Assembly (NCBI RefSeq): GCF_016597815.1
Contig: NZ_VCHA01000004.1
Coordinates: 398,580-462,579 of the forward strand
From: Marinobacter sp. DY40_1A1
GTDB lineage: Bacteria; Pseudomonadota; Gammaproteobacteria; Pseudomonadales; Oleiphilaceae
Direction: 5' to 3'
DNA: 64,000 bases
Both the position numbers and the translations under genes were made by a program. Of this stretch, positions 49,962 through 58,767 are shown piece after piece (the first letter of the stretch is position 1; each line of letters begins with the position of its first letter). The notes below the pieces were generated by a model. It was not told the origin of the DNA and ran no database searches. It worked only from the letters and a program-made list of their open reading frames with translations.

Positions 49962-50270
49962 ATGAGTGTTGTCATTACAATAACCCAAGTTGACTGCCGT
50001 AAAGCCGATATCGTGGAGACAGTGGTTTTAAGTCTCGAGGCGCCGAACGAAGGAGAGCGGTTTGAGGTTACCAAAGATAATTTGATTATCTATGGCGGAG
50101 TATACGAATTCCAGCTTTCGGTATCCTGCGTGAATATGGCGATGAGTTTCTCACTGATAAACGAAAGCGATGCTGTGCTCCGGTATGGCGGTGTAGTGAC
50201 CGGAAATACACACTTCGACGTTTCGCTTGGCGCGGGTCAGTTAGTTGAAGTGCTGTTGGAAGTGAAATAA
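49962..50270 (+). CDS. Small beta-rich hypothetical protein
   Basis: The 102-residue protein is predicted to be all beta strands, with no signal peptide and no recognised family. It sits 4 bp before the 50275 gene and 46 bp after the 392-residue gene, so it is likely cotranscribed. It may correspond to a detached C-terminal domain like that of the preceding gene product, but similarity is too weak to assert. Confidence 0.5.
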   Translation: MSVVITITQVDCRKADIVETVVLSLEAPNEGERFEVTKDNLIIYGGVYEFQLSVSCVNMAMSFSLINESDAVLRYGGVVTGNTHFDVSLGAGQLVEVLLEVK

Positions 50271-50274
50271 GTAG

Positions 50275-50889
50275 ATGAGCATAAGTATCCCGGCTGATCT
50301 TGCCGGACCAAAAACGGTTGTAAGTCTCGCCAATTCTTTGCAGAAGCGCTTTGACCTGACTCGATCCGGAGATCTTGAAACGGCGATTGAGCTGGCGTGT
50401 TGCCTTCAGGTGCTTCCGCCCCGGGCTAATTTTGTGCGTTATATGGACAGCTTCATTTACGATATTTCATATAAGAGCAACAGCTACGCATGGGGGCACA
50501 AATGCGACGGTTTGGCGCTGTTGGCCTATGATGCGGACTCCCACAGCGACGACTCCCTGCGAACAAAAGCACTTGAAATCATCACCAGTAAAAATTTTGA
50601 CGCGAATGACCTGGGCTGGCTGCTGGAAAACGCTCGGGGTGAGATAGAGGCTGACAAAGAAGAGCGTGAAGGTGCCGAGCTGTTAGCGCAAGCGGGAGAG
50701 GTGCTGGACCTCACTGTTAAGGAAAAGCAGCAGGGTCATTATTCGAGAATAGTGCTCTTTGCATACTATCACCAGCTACTGAAGGCCTTCATGCCGGATC
50801 TGGCTGTGAAGGAAGTTGAAGGGCTAGCTGTTTTGATTGAGCGCGAAAGGTGGAGCCTCAGGGAAATGTTGAGCGAAAGCAGGAACTGA
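50275..50889 (+). CDS. Helical hypothetical protein, paralogue of the 48737 gene N-terminus
   Basis: The 204-residue helical protein matches the first domain of the 392-residue protein over nearly its full length, without the C-terminal beta domain. Together the two indicate duplication in this array. It is probably cytoplasmic. An immunity or toxin-adjacent role is inferred from position after the RHS toxin; no catalytic motif is visible. Confidence 0.6.
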   Translation: MSISIPADLAGPKTVVSLANSLQKRFDLTRSGDLETAIELACCLQVLPPRANFVRYMDSFIYDISYKSNSYAWGHKCDGLALLAYDADSHSDDSLRTKALEIITSKNFDANDLGWLLENARGEIEADKEEREGAELLAQAGEVLDLTVKEKQQGHYSRIVLFAYYHQLLKAFMPDLAVKEVEGLAVLIERERWSLREMLSESRN

Positions 50890-50942
50890 AAAGGCTTCTA
50901 TACTTTCCCGTACTAATTCTATTGCGTGATCACGGTAAAGAT

Positions 50943-52310
50943 ATGAAACAGCAGCCCGGCCAGCCCCCCGTAGAACTCACAGAGGCAAGCTTGTCATCTC
51001 TGCTGGCCGCATTGCAGCATAACAAATTCAGTGCCAGCCAACTTCTTGAAACCTGCCTCAGTAATATCGATCAGTTCGATGACCCTGCCAATCAGGTGTA
51101 CACCGGCCGCTTTGATCGCACTGCCAGAGCTGAAGCCGCCGCTATTGATACACTGCAACAGGGCAGAGTGCCAATGGGAGAGCTTGCCGGGCTGCCCATT
51201 GCGCTAAAAGTGCTGTTCGATGTGGCTGGAGAGGTAACTCACTCGGGCTCAAAATGGTGGAGCCAGAAAGCACAAAGCGATGCGCTTATTGTCTCACGCC
51301 TGCGTAGGGCTGGAGCGGTTATTACCGGCCACACCAACATGACCGAGTTCGCCTACTCCGGGCTTGGGCTAAACCCCCATTACGGTACTCCCGCCAACCC
51401 TCTGGCACCGGGCCGGATATCCGGTGGCTCATCCTCCGGAGCTGCGGCCGCTGTCGCTTATGGAATGGCCGCTGCCGCAATCGGCAGCGACACTGGCGGG
51501 TCGGTGCGCATACCTGCGGCTTTTTGCGGTTTGGTCGGCTTCAAACCTACCCAAAAACACATACCTCGCGATGGCGTATTCCCCTTGTCCCAAAGCCTGG
51601 ATTCCATAGGCCCCATTGCCCGCACAGTTGAGTGCTGCGCGCGCCTGGATGCCGTTATGGCAGGTGAGTCTTGGCAAAAGAACAACCCGGTTGATCTTCG
51701 TGGTCGTCGATTCGTCGTGCCTGCTAACTACATGCTGGATGACGTCTCACCGGCTGTTGCCGCTGCCTTTGCCGGTAGCCTCCGCAAGTTGCGCGAAAGC
51801 GGTGCCCAGGTTGTGGAAGCACAGGTTCCGGTGCTGGATGAATTGCCGGATCTTATGCTGAATGGCGGGCTTGCAGCAGCCGAAGGCTATCATGTTCACC
51901 GGCACTGGCTGCAGCAACGTGGAGATGAATATGACCCGCGAGTGCGGGAGCGCATGCTACGGGGCGCGGGCATCAGTGCTGCGGATTATCTTGACCTGTT
52001 GCAGTGCCGAGCCGCCCTGAAAAAGCAGGCAGACCAATGGCTCAGTGCCTATGATGGGCTTCTTGCGCCCACCGTGGCTATTGAGCCGCCCCTGCTTACG
52101 GAGCTAGAGAGTGACGCGGAATACCTGCGCCTGAACCTGCTGGTACTGCGCAACCCCACCGTCGCGAACCTTCTCGACTTGTGTGCTATCACATTGCCGA
52201 ACCACCAACCCGGGGATCTGCCCAGCGGCCTGATGTTGGTAGGCCGGCATGGCTCAGACAGCACTGTGCTCGGTGTCGCACAAGCGATGGAACAGGTTCT
52301 GAAGCAGTGA
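50943..52310 (+). CDS. Amidase-signature hydrolase linked to pxpBC
   Basis: The product is 455 residues from the ATG at 50943. The Ser-cisSer-Lys triad is visible: Lys in GLPIALKVLFDV, the Gly-Ser-rich SGGSSSGAAAAVAYG, and the nucleophile in GSDTGGSVRIPAAFCG. The AtzE/AtzF/allophanate-hydrolase branch is closest. It overlaps the next gene by 4 bp (GTGA), so the three are translationally coupled. Allophanate hydrolases act with urea carboxylase, but no biotin carboxylase is here, so the substrate is unknown. Confidence 0.8.
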   Translation: MKQQPGQPPVELTEASLSSLLAALQHNKFSASQLLETCLSNIDQFDDPANQVYTGRFDRTARAEAAAIDTLQQGRVPMGELAGLPIALKVLFDVAGEVTHSGSKWWSQKAQSDALIVSRLRRAGAVITGHTNMTEFAYSGLGLNPHYGTPANPLAPGRISGGSSSGAAAAVAYGMAAAAIGSDTGGSVRIPAAFCGLVGFKPTQKHIPRDGVFPLSQSLDSIGPIARTVECCARLDAVMAGESWQKNNPVDLRGRRFVVPANYMLDDVSPAVAAAFAGSLRKLRESGAQVVEAQVPVLDELPDLMLNGGLAAAEGYHVHRHWLQQRGDEYDPRVRERMLRGAGISAADYLDLLQCRAALKKQADQWLSAYDGLLAPTVAIEPPLLTELESDAEYLRLNLLVLRNPTVANLLDLCAITLPNHQPGDLPSGLMLVGRHGSDSTVLGVAQAMEQVLKQ

Positions 52311-53020
52311 GCCAGAAACCGGTGCTCGAATCCGCCGGGCTGGACGGCTGGATTGTCCGGTTGTTTGAAACGATTGACGAGGGCAACTTGCCTTGGCTGT
52401 CTGCATTGTCGAAAAGGTGCGAGCAAGTCTTTGGCGATACACTGATTGATCTGGTGCCTTCCTACACCACGCTTCTCGTTGTTTTTGACCCGATTACTTT
52501 ATCGTCTTCAGAGGCCCGGGCCATGATCTGCCAGATTTTGGTGGATCTTGAGCCGGATAGCGGCGTTCAAGAGGGGCAGGTACACGAACTTCCCACCTGG
52601 TACGACATCAGCGTAGGCCCGGACTTGCCAAGGGTGGCGGATCACACCGGCATGGCGGTTACCGATGTGATCGAAGCCCACAGCCAACGCACTTATCGGG
52701 TGTTTGCTCTGGGTTTTGCACCGGGCTTTGCTTTCAAAGGATTAATCGACCCTCGCCTTGAATGCCCACGGCTTGATACGCCCCGCAAGCGAGTGCCGGC
52801 TGGAAGTGTGGCGCTGGCGGGTCGGCAAACTGCAGCCTACCCGACAGCAACTCCCGGAGGCTGGAACTTGCTGGGGCGAACCAGTGCCCGGTTGTTCGAT
52901 CGGCAGCGTGAAGGGTTCAGCCTTCTGCGGGTTGGCGATCAGGTGCGCTTTGTTTCCGTCAGCCGCGAAACCTTTGAGCGTGAAGGTGGGAGCAGCAAAC
53001 CTGTGGAGCTGGAATCGTGA
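52307..53020 (+). CDS. pxpB: 5-oxoprolinase subunit PxpB (KipI/AHS1 family)
   Basis: The product is 237 residues from the GTG at 52307, which overlaps the amidase stop. PTWYDISVGPDL, ALGFAPGFAFKGLIDPRLECPR and TPRKRVPAGSVALAGRQTAAYPTATPGGWNLLGRT are AHS1 signatures. PxpB and PxpC are the ATP-using part of 5-oxoprolinase together with PxpA (LamB/YcsF), which is absent here. Confidence 0.85.
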   Translation: MSQKPVLESAGLDGWIVRLFETIDEGNLPWLSALSKRCEQVFGDTLIDLVPSYTTLLVVFDPITLSSSEARAMICQILVDLEPDSGVQEGQVHELPTWYDISVGPDLPRVADHTGMAVTDVIEAHSQRTYRVFALGFAPGFAFKGLIDPRLECPRLDTPRKRVPAGSVALAGRQTAAYPTATPGGWNLLGRTSARLFDRQREGFSLLRVGDQVRFVSVSRETFEREGGSSKPVELES

Positions 53021-53994
53021 GCTACCGGGAGAAGCCGCAGCCAAGCATACGGGTGCTGCGCGCCGGCCCTCTGGCGCTATTGCAGGACAGCGGAAGGTTT
53101 GGGGTGCGCCATCTGGGGGTAACTCAGGGCGGCCCGGCCGATCTTTACTCTTGGGCCTGGGCCAATCACCTGACTGGCAACTCTTGGGGTACTGCCAATC
53201 TGGAAATAACCTTCGGCGGTTTGCTGCTAGTGGCCGAAAGAGACCTGAACATCGCTATTGCCGGTGCTGATCTGGGGGCAACCCTCAACAATGAGCCTGT
53301 TCCTTTGTGGCAACGAGTTCGCTGGAAAGAAGGTGAGGTTCTGGCCTTTGCCAGGCCGATGAGTGGGCTACGTGCTTATCTGGCGGTTTGCGGCGGCTTT
53401 GTCGCAGAGCCGGTTCTGGGCAGTGTCGCCAGCGTTGTCCGGGAAGAGCTGGGTGGGTTTAGCGGAAAGGGCTGCAAGCTGGAGGAAGGGGATCTGTTAT
53501 CTGTTCACGCTGGCGGAAAGAATAGTGGCCCAGGCTCGATGCAGGCACCTAAGGAGGCCCAACCTGATTTCAGTCAGCCTGCTGTGCTGGATCTGCTGCC
53601 GGGGGCGCAAATTGCTCATTTCGCCGGCCGCAGTCTGTTCGACGCGTTCAACACCTGGTGGCAGGTGGATGATCGAGCCGATCGTATGGGCGTTCGCCTG
53701 ATCGGCCCCAAGCTTTACTGCAACATTCGTAGTCTGGTGTCTGAGGGGATCAACCTGGGCGGCGTGCAGGTGCCGCCGGATGGCCAGCCTATCGTGCTGC
53801 TGAACGATCGCCAGACCATTGGCGGTTACCCCCGATTAGGTTCGCTATCGCCGCTGTCAGCCTCCCGGCTGGCCCAGTGTTTACCGAAGCAGCGCGTGCG
53901 GCTGGTTGCCAGTGGGCACGAGGCTGCGCTTAGGGAGCTCAGATTGTTCCGGAGACAGTTCGAGTGTGTGCGTGACAATAATGTTATGTTATAA
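53017..53994 (+). CDS. pxpC: 5-oxoprolinase subunit PxpC (KipA/AHS2 family)
   Basis: The 325-residue protein starts at a GTG overlapping pxpB by 4 bp. IRVLRAGPLALLQDSGRFGVRHLGVTQGGPAD, a LEITFGG segment, DRMGVRLIGP, SEGINLGGVQVPPDGQPIVLLNDRQTIGGYPRLG are AHS2 signatures. Its last codons overlap the Zur-like box of the next gene. Confidence 0.87.
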   Translation: MSYREKPQPSIRVLRAGPLALLQDSGRFGVRHLGVTQGGPADLYSWAWANHLTGNSWGTANLEITFGGLLLVAERDLNIAIAGADLGATLNNEPVPLWQRVRWKEGEVLAFARPMSGLRAYLAVCGGFVAEPVLGSVASVVREELGGFSGKGCKLEEGDLLSVHAGGKNSGPGSMQAPKEAQPDFSQPAVLDLLPGAQIAHFAGRSLFDAFNTWWQVDDRADRMGVRLIGPKLYCNIRSLVSEGINLGGVQVPPDGQPIVLLNDRQTIGGYPRLGSLSPLSASRLAQCLPKQRVRLVASGHEAALRELRLFRRQFECVRDNNVML

Positions 53995-53998
53995 CATG
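53980..53998 (+). promoter_or_regulatory. Zur-like box before the CobW/COG0523 GTPase
   Basis: AATGTTATGTTATAACATG has the 9-1-9 geometry of the proteobacterial Zur box AATGTTATAWTATAACATT with few mismatches. It ends 25 bp upstream of the GTPase ATG and overlaps the pxpC stop codon. It suggests zinc-starvation induction. Confidence 0.65.
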
Positions 53999-54023
53999 CT
54001 CGCATAAACACAGTATTTGGACG

Positions 54024-55049
54024 ATGACAAAGAATCAATCCATGGCACACAACTCGAAACCCATTCCCACGCACCTGGTACTTGGCTTTCTCGGTGCTGG
54101 TAAAACCACGGCAATCCTCAACCTGCTGAAGCAGAAGCCGGAAGGCGAGCGCTGGGCGGTGCTGGTGAATGAATTTGGAGAGGTCGGTATCGACGGGGCC
54201 TTTCTGTCGAACCAGGGCGTGGCGGTGAAAGAAGTGCCTGGTGGCTGTATGTGCTGCGTTTCCGGGTTGCCTATGCAGATAGGGCTCAACAGTTTGATCA
54301 GCTTCGCGCGCCCAGATCGGTTGTTTATCGAGCCAACCGGGCTGGGCCACCCGGCACAGGTGATCAAAACGCTGACCGGAGAGTTTTACAAGGATGTGGT
54401 ACACCTTTCGACGTCTGTTTGCTTGGTCGACCCGCGCCGGCTGGAAGACGAGCGTGTGCTTGCCAGTCAGCAATTCCACGACCAGGTTGCAGTGGCGGAT
54501 CTGTTGGTGGCGAGCAAAGCAGATCTGTGCACGGATGAGCAGTTAGCGCGGTTCGACTCCTGGGCGAGCGACTGGCATCCGGCAAAGCGGCGCATCGGAC
54601 AGATCAGTGGCGGGCAGCTTCCCCTCGAATGGCTAGCAGGGGATTCCGATCGACTACCCGCGCATTTTCCTGAAAGCCACCACCATCACCATGGTAAAGC
54701 CCTGGCGGAGAAACCCTCACTGGAGGATGAACCCTGGCAGTCCTATTTCAACAAAGGCGACGGTTTTACCAGCATGGGTTGGCGCGTTCACAAAGACCGG
54801 GTGTTCGATCAGATAGCGCTACAAAGCCTCGCCAGTAGTGGAGGGTTCGAGCGCTTCAAAGGGGTGGTGCATACCAACAGAGGCTGGTGGATGTTCAATG
54901 CCGTTGAGGGCGTACTGACACTGCTGGAAACGGAGCCCGCTGATGAGTCTCGGGTTGAAATTATCAGCCGCGCGCTGGAGCAAAATGATCTGGATCACGA
55001 ACTTCGCAGTGCGTTGGTAGTACGGACATCTGCCAGTACTAAAGGATAG
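54024..55049 (+). CDS. COG0523 (CobW/ZNG1-like) metal-chaperone GTPase
   Basis: The 341-residue G3E GTPase has Walker A GFLGAGKTT (21-29), the family metal motif C75-M-C77-C78 in GGCMCC, the base-specificity SKAD, and a His-rich loop ESHHHHHG (about residues 213-220). The C-terminal CobW domain includes FERFKGVVHTNRGWWMFN. Such proteins deliver Zn (ZigA/ZagA/ZNG1), Co (CobW) or Fe (Nha3). The Zur-like box supports zinc. Confidence 0.87.
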   Translation: MTKNQSMAHNSKPIPTHLVLGFLGAGKTTAILNLLKQKPEGERWAVLVNEFGEVGIDGAFLSNQGVAVKEVPGGCMCCVSGLPMQIGLNSLISFARPDRLFIEPTGLGHPAQVIKTLTGEFYKDVVHLSTSVCLVDPRRLEDERVLASQQFHDQVAVADLLVASKADLCTDEQLARFDSWASDWHPAKRRIGQISGGQLPLEWLAGDSDRLPAHFPESHHHHHGKALAEKPSLEDEPWQSYFNKGDGFTSMGWRVHKDRVFDQIALQSLASSGGFERFKGVVHTNRGWWMFNAVEGVLTLLETEPADESRVEIISRALEQNDLDHELRSALVVRTSASTKG

Positions 55050-55155
55050 GGCTATACTGTATGTTTGTCGCATTAACCGGCGCAGGAATGTCAAGGAAGA
55101 TAATGGCATGGCGCCATATACTGTTATCGCTCGTTAACTCAAAAGAACCTCCGCA

Positions 55156-56661
55156 ATGCCCACAACCGTTTTTTCCGCATTTTCCAGTAACTTTCTTGGC
55201 AAGGCTCCCGTCTGGTACAAGCAGATTATCCTGCTGTTTTTGATCGTTAACCCGATCGTTATGTACCTGTTGGGGCCGGTTACAGCGGGCTGGTTGCTCA
55301 TTGCCGAGTTTATTTTCACCCTCGCCATGGCGCTGAAATGTTATCCCCTATTGCCGGGCGGTTTGCTGGCAATAGAGGCGCTTCTGATCGGCCTCACCAC
55401 GGCAGATGCGGTGTATCTGGAAGTACTGACCAACTTCCCGGTTATCCTGCTGCTGATGTTCATGGTGGCTGGCATTTATTTCATGCAGGACCTGCTACTG
55501 GTCGCGTTCACCCAGATACTGGTAGGGGTGCGATCGAAATCTGCCCTCTCACTTATGTTCTGCATGGCTGCGGCGGTGCTGTCTGCTTTTCTGGACGCCC
55601 TCACAGTGACTGCGGTTATCATCAGCGTTACAGTTGGCTTTTACTCGGTTTACCACAAGGTGGCCTCGGGTAAGGGCTATCAGAGTAGCGATCATAATTC
55701 AGACAGCGATGACGAGGTTATTGAACTGCACCGGGATGATCTCGAAAACTTCCGGGCGTTTCTGCGCAGCCTGTTGATGCACGGCGCTATAGGTACCGCT
55801 CTGGGCGGCGTTGCAACCATGGTGGGTGAGCCCCAGAATCTGTTGATCGCCAAGGTAGTGGGCTGGGACTTCATCGGGTTTTTCCTGCACATGGCGCCAG
55901 TCAGCATTCCCGTGTTGGTCGCCGGGTTGGTAACCTGCTGGGTGCTGGAGAAAATGCGTTGGTTTGGCTACGGTGGTCGGCTTCCCAAATCGGTTCGGCG
56001 GGTGCTGGAAGAGTTTGCAGATAACGAGCGCGCCAAGCGTACCAAGGCAGATCAGGCAGCGCTTTGGGTGCAGGCGGCTGCAGCGCTGATTCTGGTGGTG
56101 GGCCTGGCCTTGCACCTGGCCGAAGTGGGTTTGATTGGCCTGCTCGTTATCATACTGATTACTTCGTTTACCGGAGTAACCAGCGAGCACCAGATAGGAA
56201 AGGCCTTCCAGGAGTCGCTGCCGTTTACGTCCCTGCTAGTTGTGTTCTTTGCGGTTGTAGCGGTGATTCATGAGCAGCATCTGTTCAAGCCTGTGATCGA
56301 CTACGTGCTGTCACTTCCGGAAGGGCAGCAGCCAGGTATGTTCTTTATTGCCAACGGCCTGCTATCCATGATCAGCGATAATGTGTTTGTGGCCACTGTG
56401 TATATCAGTGAAATCAAACAGGCACTGGATGCTGGTAGTATCAGTTATGAGCATTTTCAAAGCCTTGCCGTTGCTATTAACACCGGCACCAACCTGCCAA
56501 GCGTGGCAACACCGAATGGCCAGGCCGCCTTCCTGTTTTTGCTGACGTCTGCCATTGCGCCTCTGGTTCGTCTATCCTATGGGCGAATGGTCGTAATGGC
56601 CTTCCCCTATACTATGGTGATGGGTGGTGTTGGCCTGTATATGGTGATGTTCCATATCTGA
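55156..56661 (+). CDS. nhaB: Na+/H+ antiporter NhaB
   Basis: The 501-residue protein has about 12 membrane helices. The N-terminus ([16 protein letters not shown]) and [27 protein letters not shown], with [23 protein letters not shown], are NhaB signatures. It exports sodium and regulates pH, fitting a marine organism. The 106-bp gap upstream holds a -10-like TATACT near 55053. Confidence 0.95.
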   Translation: MPTTVFSAFSSNFLGKAPVWYKQIILLFLIVNPIVMYLLGPVTAGWLLIAEFIFTLAMALKCYPLLPGGLLAIEALLIGLTTADAVYLEVLTNFPVILLLMFMVAGIYFMQDLLLVAFTQILVGVRSKSALSLMFCMAAAVLSAFLDALTVTAVIISVTVGFYSVYHKVASGKGYQSSDHNSDSDDEVIELHRDDLENFRAFLRSLLMHGAIGTALGGVATMVGEPQNLLIAKVVGWDFIGFFLHMAPVSIPVLVAGLVTCWVLEKMRWFGYGGRLPKSVRRVLEEFADNERAKRTKADQAALWVQAAAALILVVGLALHLAEVGLIGLLVIILITSFTGVTSEHQIGKAFQESLPFTSLLVVFFAVVAVIHEQHLFKPVIDYVLSLPEGQQPGMFFIANGLLSMISDNVFVATVYISEIKQALDAGSISYEHFQSLAVAINTGTNLPSVATPNGQAAFLFLLTSAIAPLVRLSYGRMVVMAFPYTMVMGGVGLYMVMFHI

Positions 56662-56753
56662 TGCCTTTCCACAGGGCTCTGCTAATCTCATCTCAGGTAG
56701 TTTGAAAAGTCCGCATACCTTCAATATGTCGGCACATTCAACGAATCGTTACT

Positions 56754-57587
56754 ATGCGCAGACTCTGGAATCGATATTTAGCCCCGGCGCAGTTCCGGGG
56801 CTTGGCAGCCCGAATAGTGATGGTGGTTGCAGTACTGGCGGCTGTTGCCCTAACAAGGCCTGCCCTGGCTGATACTGCCGGGAACAAAGTGCGCATTGCG
56901 TACACCGAATTCCCCCCCGCTGAATACCAGAATGAACAGGGCGAACCGGCCGGTTTCTTTGTTGACCTAACCCGAAAAGTTGTCGAGGAAGCCGGTTACC
57001 AAGCCGAGTTCATTTACCTGCCTGTGAGCCGGGTTTATTTGTACTTGAAAAGCGGCACGGTTGACGTGTTTCCCGGCCTTTCCGGTGTGCCAGTTCTCAA
57101 GTACGACATACTTGAAAGTTGGGCAAATGTTTATCCGACTCAGCTTAATGCCTGGCACCTGGAAGATTCAGAGCCACTGACACATTTTGATCAGCTGGAA
57201 GGGAAAACAGTCATTGTGATCGGGGGGTACACTTATGGTGGCCTGCTGACATGGCTTGAGAATTCAGATCGTATTCGGCTTACGGAAGCCCCCAACACCC
57301 GTGCGGCACTCGAGATGCTCAAACTAAAACGCGGTGACTATGTACTGGACTACCGCGAAACGGTTGGGGATATGCTGACCCGGCCATCAGACAGCAAGAT
57401 TCGTGGTTCGGAAGTGCGATCACGCTATTCGGCTTGGCTGTATTCCCTTGCAAGCCCTCGAGCGGCAGTACTCAGGGAAGAGCTTGACGATGCCTACCTG
57501 AGGCTTGTCAGCCGGGGTGAGGCCCCGCCGGTGCGAGCGTTCGAGGCAGGCTTTGTTATCCCCGGGTTCCCTCAGGCACATCGTTAA
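56754..57587 (+). CDS. Family 3 periplasmic solute-binding protein (orphan)
   Basis: The 277-residue protein has a signal peptide (VMVVAVLAAVALTRPALA, cleaved near residue 40). VRIAYTEFPPAEYQNEQGEPAGFFVDLTRKV and the later LKLKRGDYVLDYR fit SBP_bac_3. No transporter partner is adjacent, like the one at 14401, and the two share only family features. The ribosome site is weak. Ligand unknown. Confidence 0.75.
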   Translation: MRRLWNRYLAPAQFRGLAARIVMVVAVLAAVALTRPALADTAGNKVRIAYTEFPPAEYQNEQGEPAGFFVDLTRKVVEEAGYQAEFIYLPVSRVYLYLKSGTVDVFPGLSGVPVLKYDILESWANVYPTQLNAWHLEDSEPLTHFDQLEGKTVIVIGGYTYGGLLTWLENSDRIRLTEAPNTRAALEMLKLKRGDYVLDYRETVGDMLTRPSDSKIRGSEVRSRYSAWLYSLASPRAAVLREELDDAYLRLVSRGEAPPVRAFEAGFVIPGFPQAHR

Positions 57588-57596
57588 AACCGCTTT

Positions 57597-58334
57597 CTAA
57601 TCCTTTTTCGCTTTGCTCAGAGAGATATCGCCATACCAGGCGCTTGCCTGCTCACCGGTATTGTCTGAATCCGACATGATCGCGATGCCCCGGATTGGCG
57701 GCGGGTTTTCCCCGAAGGCCTGGCGATAGTCCGCCACAATATCCCGCTCTATGGTCACCCACTCCCCGGCATTCCCGCTGCCCGAGTTAACGGCAATCAT
57801 CACGGTTTTGTCTGTGTAGGGGTTGGCTATAAACTCGCCTTCCGGCAGGGTGTTTGCCCAGATGTAGTTCAGGGCATTGCCTGGCAGTTCCTCACCAAAC
57901 AACACCTCTACCGTTTTGCGCTTGGCCCGCTCAAAAAAGCCCGCTTTCTCCGGCTCGAACTCGAAGGCGATGTAGATCCGGGCAGGGTAGTCATCACCGG
58001 ATTTTTTCCGGGCATCGCCTTTTTCAAACACATTCGACACCTTCCACCGCCAGGTCAGTATCGGAGAACTCTCTGGCTTTATATTCAGCCGAGTGATCAG
58101 GCCGGAAGCACCGCCGGAGGCATCGGCTTTAACCACATTGGAGCCGTTCTCAGAAACCAGCTCGTAATGGGAGATCTGCTTTATGTTCGGGAATTCCAGC
58201 GGTTCCCAGCCATCAGCCAGCGATGCCATTTCGGAAAATGCCGGGAGCACTGGCTCCTGTGCTGACAGGTGAGAAGAGGCCAGGGCGAGTGCAGCTAGGA
58301 GCAGCCAAATAGTGGGGTGCGATGAGGTGCGCAT
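57597..58334 (-). CDS. DUF3047 exported protein
   Basis: The product is 245 residues from the ATG at 58334, chosen because a signal peptide follows (IWLLLAALALASSHLSA). An in-frame ATG at 58400 has a better AGGA site and cannot be excluded. LTWRWKVSNVFEKGDARKKSGDDYPARIYIAFEF, LNYIWANTLPEGEF and RGIAIMSDSDNTGE are DUF3047 signatures, a beta-sandwich family of unknown function. It is divergent from the riboswitch-nrdAB unit. Confidence 0.8.
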   Translation of the reverse strand: MRTSSHPTIWLLLAALALASSHLSAQEPVLPAFSEMASLADGWEPLEFPNIKQISHYELVSENGSNVVKADASGGASGLITRLNIKPESSPILTWRWKVSNVFEKGDARKKSGDDYPARIYIAFEFEPEKAGFFERAKRKTVEVLFGEELPGNALNYIWANTLPEGEFIANPYTDKTVMIAVNSGSGNAGEWVTIERDIVADYRQAFGENPPPIRGIAIMSDSDNTGEQASAWYGDISLSKAKKD

Positions 58335-58454
58335 TGGATAGTCTCGAGTTGTTGTGTGTTTGTAGGAGACCGAAGGATTCAAAGAAAGTGCCTTGTTCAT
58401 CTTGGCTATCCTGTATATAGTGCCCAAATCCTTGGTTTGATACCAGATATGGTA

Positions 58455-58605
58455 TCGGGAATCCGGTGAGAATCCGGAACTGACGCGCAGCGGTATTGGG
58501 GAACGAGCGTGGCACAAAGACACTGGCGCAAGCCGGGAAGTCGCCACGCAAGGCAGAGCCGAAAGGTTCACGCCCCTGAGTCCGAAGACCTGCCAGGGAA
58601 TACAC
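58455..58605 (+). ncRNA. Cobalamin (B12) riboswitch upstream of nrdAB
   Basis: Core aptamer pieces appear in order: CCGGTGAGAATCCGGAACTG (58463-58482), CGCGCAGCGGTA, the J6/3-side GACACTGGCGCAAGCCGGGA, and the 3' GAGTCCGAAGACCTGCC. The GATACC/GGTATC hairpin (58438-58455) precedes it. It ends about 160 nt before the nrdA ATG, leaving room for an expression platform. Binding of adenosylcobalamin would be expected to lower nrdAB expression. Confidence 0.85.
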
Positions 58606-58767
58606 ACTGTACCTTCGCGACTCAGGCGCCTGCATTTGGCCCTACAAGGTGAGCAGCAACAAACAAGGCATGATTACAGCCGCTGTATAGCGATTACAGG
58701 CTGATGCTGACGTTTGTCCTGCGTACGCGAAGGTTACGGAATTAACGCGTATTCAGGAGAAAACCGC

